A program made the position numbers and the translations under genes. From NCBI GenBank assembly GCA_017513625.1, contig JAFXEW010000132.1, positions 1-33,643 of the forward strand: a stretch of 33,643 nt of DNA, written 5' to 3'. The stretch comes from Lachnospiraceae bacterium (GTDB lineage: Bacteria; Bacillota; Clostridia; Lachnospirales; Lachnospiraceae). Shown here piece by piece: positions 1 through 6,939 of the stretch. The notes below the pieces were generated by a model, which did not search any database, was not told where the DNA came from, and worked only from the letters and a program-made list of their open reading frames with translations. Positions within the stretch are counted from its first letter, which is position 1. Each line of letters starts with the position of its first letter.

Positions 1-2
1 GG

Positions 3-617
3 AGTCGCCTGACTCATGACCAAACCAGATATATCTTTGAAACCAATACAATTGGAATCGAAAATGAAGTCCTTAATGTAGATGATGTGATTGAAACCGC
101 TAATCATTTTCGATGCATCGATTTGATTATTGAAAGTGCCAAAGCAACATTAACTGAGAAATTTATCAAGGAACTTCATTTGATTTTAAAGAATGGAACT
201 GCTGATTCCCGAAAAGAGAGGTTTGCTGTAGGTGATTATAAGAAATTACCCAATGAAGTTGGAGGTATGGAAACGACGCTTCCGGAGGATGTGCCGAGTA
301 GAATGAAAACTTTACTGAGCGAGTATAATGCCAAAGAAGAGAAGTCTTTAAATGATATTTTAGAGTTTCATGTAAAGTTTGAAAGAATTCATCCTTTTCA
401 AGATGGTAATGGTCGTGTGGGAAGATTGATTATGTTCAAGGAATGCCTAAAATATAATATTGTACCATTTATCATTGAGGATAATTTGAAACTGTATTAT
501 TATCGTGGTTTAAAGGAGTGGAATCAGGAAAAGGGGTACTTAACAGATACATGTCTGACGGCACAAGATAAGTATAAAGCATACCTTGATTTCTTTCGAA
601 TTGATTATGAGGAATAG
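3..617 (+). CDS. Fic family protein AMP-transferase, 5' truncated by window edge
   Basis: The open frame runs from the first bases of the window, so the gene starts upstream; the GTG at 87 is internal. Near the 3' half lies the Fic active-site loop HPFQDGNGRVGR (about 378-425), matching HxFx(D/E)GNGRxxR with the catalytic His and the phosphate-binding Asn/Arg residues. Upstream, TIGIEN (48-65) fits the (S/T)xxxE(G/N) inhibitory helix of class II Fic proteins, in which the Glu blocks productive ATP binding until relieved. Fic enzymes of this type transfer AMP to Ser/Thr/Tyr of target proteins, or to themselves, in the cytoplasm. No antitoxin gene is visible after it, which fits built-in inhibition. 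The target is unknown. Family call secure; the N-terminus cannot be seen. Confidence 0.9.
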   Translation, partial: SRLTHDQTRYIFETNTIGIENEVLNVDDVIETANHFRCIDLIIESAKATLTEKFIKELHLILKNGTADSRKERFAVGDYKKLPNEVGGMETTLPEDVPSRMKTLLSEYNAKEEKSLNDILEFHVKFERIHPFQDGNGRVGRLIMFKECLKYNIVPFIIEDNLKLYYYRGLKEWNQEKGYLTDTCLTAQDKYKAYLDFFRIDYEE

Positions 618-865
618 AAAACCGTATCGCACCCTCTTTTCACTTACGTCCAGTTCGACCACCTAACTTCAAACGAGCCGTGATACACGAGCAAAAATGT
701 CCCTCGAAATACGAAGTATCCACGAGGGCTAAAAGGTGGTCATAAAAACTATTGAAAAGTGGGTATATAACAATTACAAATTTGGTTGACAAATTTTTGA
801 GGTCTACGGATAAAGGGAGAAACAAGAAATGATTGTGGAGTGGATATTTCCTATGCAGAATGGGA
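618..865. other. Non-coding spacer with nested inverted repeats
   Basis: No credible gene. An 8-bp arm GACCACCT (657-664) is complemented exactly by AGGTGGTC (734-741). Inside it CCCTCG (701-706) pairs with CGAGGG (723-728), enclosing ATAC/GTAT. This could be a folded RNA or the remnant of a small mobile repeat; there is no T-run, so it is not a normal terminator. A TTGACA at 786-791 has no good -10 partner. Confidence 0.4.
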
Positions 866-894
866 TTGACACATAAGACCACAAGTGGTAGTCT
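866..894 (+). promoter_or_regulatory. Promoter of the M56-BlaI-M56 operon
   Basis: TTGACA at 866-871, a 17-bp spacer, then TAGTCT at 889-894 as a weak -10. It aligns base for base in layout with the promoter of the second BlaI locus (13968-13996, TTGACA/TAGAAT). The -10 lies inside operator 1, so repressor binding would exclude RNA polymerase. Confidence 0.65.
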
Positions 895-920
895 ATACAT
901 AAGACTACCACTTGTGGTCT
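876..920. promoter_or_regulatory. Twin BlaI-type operators forming a perfect 19-bp inverted repeat
   Basis: Bases 876-894 and 902-920 are exact reverse complements over 19 bp, separated by 7 bp. Each arm is itself a near-palindrome, AGACCAC-N5-GTAGTCT (6 of 7 pairs), which resembles the BlaI/MecI operator style (TAC/GTA dyads). Centre-to-centre distance is about 26 bp. The first copy covers the -10 and the second lies downstream of the start point. The likely ligand is the BlaI protein encoded at 3489-3848. Confidence 0.7.
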
Positions 921-981
921 CTCTGTTTTAAAGAAGAAAGAGTGCGTATATATCTGTTATTTATGGTCAAGGGAGAGGAAT

Positions 982-3423
982 ATGGGAGAAGTATTTTTGA
1001 AACTTTTGAATATGAGTATTACAGCAGGTTGGTTGATTCTTGCTGTATTGTGTGTTCGTTTTATATTCCGTAGGATGCCCAAGTGGGTTAATTGTGTATT
1101 ATGGGGAATGGTAGCGCTTAGATTGCTTATACCTTTTTCCATTGAGAGTCCCTTTAGTCTGCAGCCCAGTGCTGAACCGATTAAGGCCGAGACAATAGTG
1201 CAGGGACAGGTAGTGCCTTACATTCCCTCAATAGACAGCGGCATGGGTGTGATTGAGGAAACGTTGAACCCTATTTTGGCAGAAACTTTTGCATATGAAG
1301 AGTCGGAAAGTGTAGCTCCACTACAGATATTTACTGAGGTGGCCGGATATGTCTGGTTGATTGGAGTGAGTGTTCTTTTTCTTTTTGCCATGTGCAGTAT
1401 GGTGAGACTGAGACTGATGGTAAGGGAGTCGCTACAGTATGAACAGGATGTGTATCTCTGTGATGCGGTCCAATCGCCCTTTATCTTGGGAATAATAAGG
1501 CCCGGGATATATCTGCCTTCAGGTCTGAACAAGGAGGAAGCAGACTATATTCTGGCACATGAAAGAGCACATCTGAGAAGAGGGGACCACCTATGGAAGC
1601 CCGTTGGTTATCTGATTTTGTGTATTTATTGGTTCAATCCGCTCTGTGTATTAGCTTATATAATGTTGTGCAAGGATATTGAGCTTGCCTGTGACGAGAA
1701 GGTGATCAGGAATATGAATACGGGAGATAAGAAGGAGTATTCAAGAGTATTATTGGCGTGTGCAACACAGAGACGTTTAGTGATGACCTGCCCGTTGGCA
1801 TTTGGAGAAGTAAGTGTGAAAGAAAGAGTGAAGACAGTTTTGAATTATAAGAAACCGGCCTTTTGGATTACGATAATTGCGATAGCAGTGTGTGTGGCGG
1901 TCAGCATAGGCTTTTTGACAAATCCCTCCAGGGAATATGAGATACGGATTACCATTCCCGCAGGAAGTATGGAACGGATATGTTATTCTGATGAGGAAAT
2001 CAGCCCCGGGAGCAATAGGCTTACTGTGACAAGCGGTGATGGTTTAGGAGATACGGAAGTGGTACTCCTGCCGGTAGAAGTATATGAAGAGAATGCTTAT
2101 GAAACTACATACATGACACCGGGTATGCCTGTAAAACTTGATGTAGAAAAAGGTGCATGGTTTAAGATCGGTGTGAACATGCAGAATCCTACCACAGAGG
2201 ATATAGATGTTTATGTAAATGTACGTAATGTGGAGGTTAGAATTTCTGATAATGATAATCGTGCTTCTCATGTTGATGGAGACGAAAGTGGTATGCAGAA
2301 ACAGGATTTGCTACGTCCGGAGGCCAATCCGATGCTTCAGGACCTGGCTTATTATTTGGAATTATCGGCTCCCGACATAGAGTTTCGGGATATGGATGAA
2401 GTTGCGAAAGAGAAGATTTTGACTGAGTATGGGGCTTTATTGGAGGGGTATTCACTCATAGCGAGGGAAAGCTGTGACGGGAAGTCTGCATATATTGCAG
2501 GCTGTTATAATGGTGATGTAACCCAAAGTCCGCTTTATGAGATGAAGAGTGTATACTATACTGATGATAAGGGCGATTATCAGATTTTGTATTTGCAGGA
2601 GAATTATGCGGCCATGGACCGAATTAGGGATGAACAGGGGGTCATGGCAATCACGGATGAGGGCTATGTGATTCAAAACAGCGAATTGAACTGGTGGACT
2701 GATAAGGGGACTATTCTGATACAACCAGTGGATACGGAGCGGGCGCTGTGGGATACCTTTGCTTTTTATTATAATCCCGGCAGGGGGCGTGTCTATATAG
2801 AGGATGCATTGTCCAGAGGTATTGGAATGAATAATATTCCCGAACCTTATCTCAGTGTTTATATGATTTCCGACAAATACGGGGAGATTACGGAGAAAAT
2901 CCCTTTAAGTGAGGAAAGGGCAGCGGAGATTATGGAAGAGGACAAAATAGCACTTCCTACAGGGGAGGGCTTTGCAGCAGCTCTGCACATAGGCGGAGAG
3001 TCTGTATTTTATCCGGAAGGTAAAGGTGTGCCGCAAAGCATTATTGAGCTGGCTGTAGAGAAGTGCGGATATCAGTTTGCCGTTCCCGCCGATATAGCAG
3101 CACCCATTAAGGAAGCCCGTTTGGAATGCAGTTGGTTGGAAGAAACCAGATACCTTGAGCCTGAATATATGAAACGTCTGGAGCAGATATTGAAAGGAGC
3201 AAAGTATACCGGTGTGGGTAACTGCGGGTATGGAGCAAAGCTTACGGTGACATTGGAAGACGGACAGGAACTGGTTGTTTTTAAAGGGACTGATGACTGT
3301 GGTTCATTGGTATTTGGTTCTTATGGCGGATATCAGCTTAGTGATAAGGCAGATGGTGAGTTTTGGGAGATGTTCGGACTTGCGCCGGGAGCAGAAGAGC
3401 GTTTTCAACTGCGAACAAATTAG
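982..3423 (+). CDS. M56 (BlaR1/MecR1-type) membrane metalloprotease receptor with large novel ectodomain
   Basis: An 813-residue protein, first gene of the operon, with ribosome site GGGAGAGG before ATG 982. Membrane segments lie near residues 12-30, 36-53, 119-140, 205-229 and 294-313. The zinc protease motif is HERAH (193-197), with ELACDE (234-239) supplying the further ligand, as in the M56 family. In BlaR1/MecR1 this domain acts on the cytoplasmic side to inactivate the BlaI repressor after an outer sensor binds ligand. Here about 500 residues follow the last membrane segment, without an SxxK penicillin-binding motif that I can see, so the signal is probably not a beta-lactam. The ectodomain resembles nothing I recognise; it has a beta-rich part (about 320-420) and a mixed C-terminal part. 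It is paralogous to the receptor at 3851 over the first ~310 residues. Confidence 0.85.
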   Translation: MGEVFLKLLNMSITAGWLILAVLCVRFIFRRMPKWVNCVLWGMVALRLLIPFSIESPFSLQPSAEPIKAETIVQGQVVPYIPSIDSGMGVIEETLNPILAETFAYEESESVAPLQIFTEVAGYVWLIGVSVLFLFAMCSMVRLRLMVRESLQYEQDVYLCDAVQSPFILGIIRPGIYLPSGLNKEEADYILAHERAHLRRGDHLWKPVGYLILCIYWFNPLCVLAYIMLCKDIELACDEKVIRNMNTGDKKEYSRVLLACATQRRLVMTCPLAFGEVSVKERVKTVLNYKKPAFWITIIAIAVCVAVSIGFLTNPSREYEIRITIPAGSMERICYSDEEISPGSNRLTVTSGDGLGDTEVVLLPVEVYEENAYETTYMTPGMPVKLDVEKGAWFKIGVNMQNPTTEDIDVYVNVRNVEVRISDNDNRASHVDGDESGMQKQDLLRPEANPMLQDLAYYLELSAPDIEFRDMDEVAKEKILTEYGALLEGYSLIARESCDGKSAYIAGCYNGDVTQSPLYEMKSVYYTDDKGDYQILYLQENYAAMDRIRDEQGVMAITDEGYVIQNSELNWWTDKGTILIQPVDTERALWDTFAFYYNPGRGRVYIEDALSRGIGMNNIPEPYLSVYMISDKYGEITEKIPLSEERAAEIMEEDKIALPTGEGFAAALHIGGESVFYPEGKGVPQSIIELAVEKCGYQFAVPADIAAPIKEARLECSWLEETRYLEPEYMKRLEQILKGAKYTGVGNCGYGAKLTVTLEDGQELVVFKGTDDCGSLVFGSYGGYQLSDKADGEFWEMFGLAPGAEERFQLRTN

Positions 3424-3430
3424 GGAGGAA

Positions 3431-3467
3431 AATCCTCTCCTCGCCTGAGAGGCTCGGATTTTTCTTC
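3431..3467 (+). terminator. Weak hairpin with T-rich tail between receptor and blaI
   Basis: CCTCTC (3434-3439) pairs with GAGAGG (3447-3452), followed by a T-rich stretch (3460-3466). It lies between the first receptor and the repressor gene, so if functional it would lower, not abolish, downstream expression. The stem is short. Confidence 0.3.
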
Positions 3468-3488
3468 GAAAAACAAGGAGGATTGGAT

Positions 3489-3848
3489 ATGGAGATACAG
3501 TTAGGTGTAATCGAAGCCAGATATGCGGATATGATCTGGGAGCATGAGCCGGTGACATCATCGGAGCTGGTAAAAATGACGGCAGTGGAATTTAACTGGA
3601 AGCGGACCACCGCTCACAATGTGTTACGCAGATTGATAGACAAAGGTCTCTTTTGCAATGAAAACGGTTTGGTCAGGGCTGTCATATCAAGAGAGGAGTT
3701 TTATGCCAAGCAGAGCAGGCAGTATGTGGAGGATGCCTTTGCGGGCTCTCTTCCCGCATTTATTGCTGCATTTACGCAGAATTCTAAATTAACACCGGCA
3801 GAAGCGGCTGAAATTCGTAGGATGATTGACAGGGCGGAGGAGAAGTAA
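3489..3848 (+). CDS. BlaI/MecI-family transcriptional repressor
   Basis: Start at ATG 3489, because ribosome site AAGGAGGA precedes it and the resulting 119 residues equal the length of the homologue at 14039; upstream in-frame codons overlap the previous gene. The N-terminal ~75 residues form a winged helix (IWEHEPVTSSELVKM then the recognition region around NWKRTTAHNVLRRL). The C-terminal part (AFAGSLPAFIAAF) is the family's dimerisation helix region, where BlaI is normally cleaved. It should bind the twin operators at 876-920 and repress its own operon. Two receptor genes flank it, the second only 2 bp downstream. Family call is secure; operator assignment is inference. Confidence 0.9.
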   Translation: MEIQLGVIEARYADMIWEHEPVTSSELVKMTAVEFNWKRTTAHNVLRRLIDKGLFCNENGLVRAVISREEFYAKQSRQYVEDAFAGSLPAFIAAFTQNSKLTPAEAAEIRRMIDRAEEK

Positions 3849-3850
3849 GC

Positions 3851-5698
3851 ATGGGTGATATTTTTATAAAGCTTTTAAATATGAGTATTACAGCCGGATG
3901 GTTGATTTTGATAGTAATATGTGTACGGCTTTTATTCCGTAGAATGCCTAAGTGGATTAACTGTCTGTTATGGGGAGTGGTTGCAATCAGGTTGATTTGT
4001 CCTTTTTCCATAGAAAGTGTTTTGAGTTTGCAGCCCAGCGCGGAGCCTGTAAAGGTCGATACTATGGTGGAAGGAGAGATATTGCCCTATGTGCCTTCCA
4101 TAGATAGTAACTTTACTATTGTAGAAGATATGGTGAATCCTATTTTGGCAGAAACCTTTTCATATCAGCAATCTGAAAGCTTGGCACCGCTGCAGGTGTT
4201 TACGGAGGTTGCAGGATATATCTGGTTGTGCGGAGTAATCATACTTTTTGCTTTTGCAGTAGGAAGTGTGGTCAGGTTAAGGCTTAATGTGAGGGAGGCA
4301 GTACGTTACAAAGATAATATATTTATTTGTGACACGGTGAAGGCACCTTTTATTCTAGGTATTTTCAGACCGGGCATTTATCTTCCTTCTTCATTAAATG
4401 AGCGTGAGATAAACCATATTTTGGCCCATGAGACAGGACATCTGAGAAGAAAAGATTATCTGTGGAAACCTTTGGGTTATCTGCTTTTAAGTGTTTACTG
4501 GTTTAATCCTATTTGCTGGATTGCTTATATAATGTTATGTAAAGATATAGAGCTCGCCTGCGATGAAAAGGTGATCCGGGATATGAATTTCAGTGATAAG
4601 CAAGAATATTCCAGGATTCTGTTATCCTGTACAACCGGGAGACGCTTGGTTTTGGCATGCCCGCTGGCGTTTGGAGAGGTGGGGGTGAAAGAAAGAGTGA
4701 AAAACGTGTTAACCTACAAAAGACCGGCCTTTTGGATTATTGTGATTGGCATGGTGCTATGTGTAGCGGTTGCAGTCTTTTTTTTGACAGATCCGGCTGA
4801 GAAAGATGAACTTCCTGTTATTTCTGAAGAAAATCAAGAGGGAAGTAATAGTACGGAGGAGCCTCAAGCTACTGTCACGGAGTCTGATGGGGCTGAAGAG
4901 TCAGAGGAGTCCGCGGTGTCCGAGGAATCCACAGAACCTGTGTTTATAGACGATTCCCTGCCCCGGAGATACGATTACGGCGACCCTGACGGTAATGGTG
5001 TGACAGAGTATGCCGTGATTACACAAATGGGTAGTCAGCCGGGATATGACGGACATCTGGCATTTTATTTTAACGATGAATGTGTGTATGATAAGGACCA
5101 GCCACTGAGGGTATCCCCTGGAGGAAGCAGATATATAGACCTGGACGGAGATGGTGGGAAGGAGCTGTTCTTTACCATGAACCCCCATGTGAATTCCATG
5201 CCCCTTATGACTTATGTGGTGCTGAAGCACACGGAGGATGGCTGGAAGGAATTAAATATCCCGCAGGGAGCAGATGAGCTGGACAATGCATTTCCTATCT
5301 CCGTACGATACGGAAACTCAAAGAATAAGGTGGAAATCACCTGCGAAGGCCTGGAGGAAGCAATTGTACTGGATGTAACGGAGCATTATGAAAAGTTTAT
5401 AGAGAAATTTAAGGACAGCGGTATTCCTGCCAATCAGTGGGAAGCCATATTGGCAGGGATGAATCCCGAGGGGGGAAGTTACTCTGCAGGTGATAGTTTC
5501 GGTTCCGTAGCGGCTTGGGGTATATGGGACATTGATACGGCAATGTATGATGGCAAACTCTGTTTGAAAGCACTTCATGGTATTCAGGGACCTTACGGTA
5601 AGGATGATATGCTGGGAGGGTTGAGTGTCTGTTTTGATTTCGATAAAGAGGGAAACGTACATGTATTAGGCATGGAATTTGAGCAGTGGCCCTATTAA
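3851..5698 (+). CDS. M56 (BlaR1-type) receptor with acidic linker and DGDG-containing ectodomain
   Basis: A 615-residue paralogue of the receptor at 982: the first ~310 residues align almost without gaps, including HETGH (193-197) and ELACDE (234-239), and the DNA is similar too, which suggests a tandem duplication. After the last membrane segment (~294-314) comes a Glu/Ser-rich linker (~322-362) and then a ~250-residue outer domain unlike that of the first receptor. It includes DLDGDGGKE, a calcium-loop-like motif of the VCBS/FG-GAP type. No penicillin-binding motif is seen. The gene starts 2 bp after blaI, so the two are translationally coupled. Likely role: a second membrane signal input on the same repressor. 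The ligand is unknown. Confidence 0.85.
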   Translation: MGDIFIKLLNMSITAGWLILIVICVRLLFRRMPKWINCLLWGVVAIRLICPFSIESVLSLQPSAEPVKVDTMVEGEILPYVPSIDSNFTIVEDMVNPILAETFSYQQSESLAPLQVFTEVAGYIWLCGVIILFAFAVGSVVRLRLNVREAVRYKDNIFICDTVKAPFILGIFRPGIYLPSSLNEREINHILAHETGHLRRKDYLWKPLGYLLLSVYWFNPICWIAYIMLCKDIELACDEKVIRDMNFSDKQEYSRILLSCTTGRRLVLACPLAFGEVGVKERVKNVLTYKRPAFWIIVIGMVLCVAVAVFFLTDPAEKDELPVISEENQEGSNSTEEPQATVTESDGAEESEESAVSEESTEPVFIDDSLPRRYDYGDPDGNGVTEYAVITQMGSQPGYDGHLAFYFNDECVYDKDQPLRVSPGGSRYIDLDGDGGKELFFTMNPHVNSMPLMTYVVLKHTEDGWKELNIPQGADELDNAFPISVRYGNSKNKVEITCEGLEEAIVLDVTEHYEKFIEKFKDSGIPANQWEAILAGMNPEGGSYSAGDSFGSVAAWGIWDIDTAMYDGKLCLKALHGIQGPYGKDDMLGGLSVCFDFDKEGNVHVLGMEFEQWPY

Positions 5699-5703
5699 AT
5701 CTA

Positions 5704-5723
5704 ATCTTTTTTGCAAAAAAGAT
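5704..5723. repeat. Perfect 20-bp A/T palindrome
   Basis: ATCTTTTTTGCAAAAAAGAT reads the same on both strands. It directly follows the receptor stop codon and sits just before a promoter. It may be a weak terminator or a protein-binding site. Confidence 0.45.
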
Positions 5724-5751
5724 GGAGAAAAAACGGGAAACGTAGTATAAT
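5723..5751 (+). promoter_or_regulatory. Candidate promoter of the lipoprotein gene
   Basis: TGGAGA (5723-5728), 17 bp, TATAAT (5746-5751). A second TATAAT sits at 5763-5768. The -10 is perfect and the -35 matches at 4 of 6 positions. The lipoprotein may thus be transcribed apart from the regulatory operon. Confidence 0.5.
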
Positions 5752-5850
5752 GTACTCCAAAGTATAATGAATGTACCCACGGACATGTACTATGCAGGGG
5801 GGCTGCGGCGTAAGATGCCGGGTATGGACGATTTTCAGGAGGAGTACAAA

Positions 5851-6741
5851 ATGAGTAAGAAAATAAGGGTTTTAATGTTAATGCTGTGTCTGGTATTGGG
5901 AACTGCCATGATGGGCGGCTGCGGAGCGAAAGATGGCGATGATGCAGGCAATTCCGGATCCGATAACGGTACGGCTGACAATCAGTATGTCAGTGTGGAC
6001 GTAACCATTGAAGAGCAGATATTATATAATGCCAATGGGATTGTGGTTACTGCCAAGGAATATGTGAAAGAGGCTACTCTTGGTGAGGGTATTAAGCTTC
6101 TGGTAGAGAATAATTCCGACAAGAATGTAACGGTAGGATGCAAAAGTATCATTGTAAATGATTATATGGTGTCTAATCTGTTTTTACAGGAAGTAAAGGC
6201 AGGAGAGAAGAAGGAAAAAGCAGTTTTCCTGTCTGAAGCTGAGCTGAGAGCAGTAGGTATTGATAATATCGGTAAAGTGGAGTTTTACCTCTTGGCTAAT
6301 GAGACAGAATCCAATAATCCTATAGGCGAAGTAGAATATGCTACAGTTAATACCTCCAAAGCAACAGAAGCAGATAAGGCAGAACCTATTGAAGCTGTGG
6401 AACTTTATAATGCCGATGGTATTAAGGTGAGCGGCAAGATTATGAAGGATGACAGTTTCTGGGGGACTTCAGTGCTGTTCTACAGTGAGAATACCGGAGA
6501 TAAGAATATCGGTTTTGCAGTAGAAGAGATGCATCTTAACGGCAATCTGGTAAGACAGTATTTCTCTTCTGCAGTATACAGTGGTAAGGTGTCCATGGAT
6601 GAGATTCCGTTGCATAAGGATGATTTGAAAGAAAACGGAATCACAGATATTGAGAAAGTACAGTTGAAGCTATATTTCTATGATGAAGATACCTATGAAA
6701 TCATTGCTAAATCAGATGTTATTGAATTAAGTGCACAATAA
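5851..6741 (+). CDS. Lipoprotein with two tandem related domains
   Basis: Start at ATG 5851, chosen because AGGAGGAG (5837-5844) precedes it and it opens directly into a lipoprotein signal (KK, hydrophobic stretch, MGGC with Cys24). The mature 273 residues hold an internal duplication. Residues ~55-150 and ~180-285 both run from a YNA(N/D)GI start, through a beta-rich middle with a conserved (S/G)DKN turn, to a GI(D/T)(N/D)I.KV ending. The fold is probably immunoglobulin-like. Function unknown; it is anchored on the outer face of the membrane. It follows the M56/BlaI operon and ends in its own terminator, so it could be a target or partner of that system. Confidence 0.75.
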   Translation: MSKKIRVLMLMLCLVLGTAMMGGCGAKDGDDAGNSGSDNGTADNQYVSVDVTIEEQILYNANGIVVTAKEYVKEATLGEGIKLLVENNSDKNVTVGCKSIIVNDYMVSNLFLQEVKAGEKKEKAVFLSEAELRAVGIDNIGKVEFYLLANETESNNPIGEVEYATVNTSKATEADKAEPIEAVELYNADGIKVSGKIMKDDSFWGTSVLFYSENTGDKNIGFAVEEMHLNGNLVRQYFSSAVYSGKVSMDEIPLHKDDLKENGITDIEKVQLKLYFYDEDTYEIIAKSDVIELSAQ

Positions 6742-6753
6742 CTGCCAAGTATG

Positions 6754-6781
6754 AAAAGGACTCCTGCGGGAGTCCTTTTTT
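6754..6781 (+). terminator. Intrinsic terminator of the lipoprotein gene
   Basis: GGACTCC (6758-6764), loop TGCG, GGAGTCC (6769-6775), flanked by A4 and T6. A classic rho-independent terminator. Confidence 0.9.
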
Positions 6782-6842
6782 GATGGATTTGTTTATACAT
6801 TATTATAGAAAAAAGTTTCGAAATACTGTTAGAAAAGTCCCA

Positions 6843-6871
6843 TTCACAGCAGATTTATTGTGTGATATAAT
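6843..6871 (+). promoter_or_regulatory. Promoter of the reductase/aconitase X operon
   Basis: TTCACA (6843-6848), 17-bp spacer, TATAAT (6866-6871) with an upstream TGn (6863-6865), i.e. an extended -10. The leader to the first start codon is about 60 nt. Confidence 0.75.
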
Positions 6872-6939
6872 AGTGGTACGGGTTTGTGTTGTATACACAA
6901 TTTAACAAGAGAGAAAGGAATACGAAGGAGGTATTTCAA

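Noticed and set aside
829-876. 15-codon frame just before the BlaI promoter
   Set aside because: It overlaps the -35 box and has no promoter of its own; length is not meaningful.
640-900. 86-codon minus-strand frame in the spacer
   Set aside because: It runs through the inverted repeats and the operator, has no ribosome site and no recognisable domain.
982-5698. Reading the locus as a beta-lactam resistance operon
   Set aside because: No beta-lactamase or PBP2a gene and no penicillin-binding domain in the receptors.
5767-5850. N-terminal extension of the lipoprotein
   Set aside because: It lies over a promoter-like element and would bury the lipoprotein signal; ATG 5851 has an excellent ribosome site.
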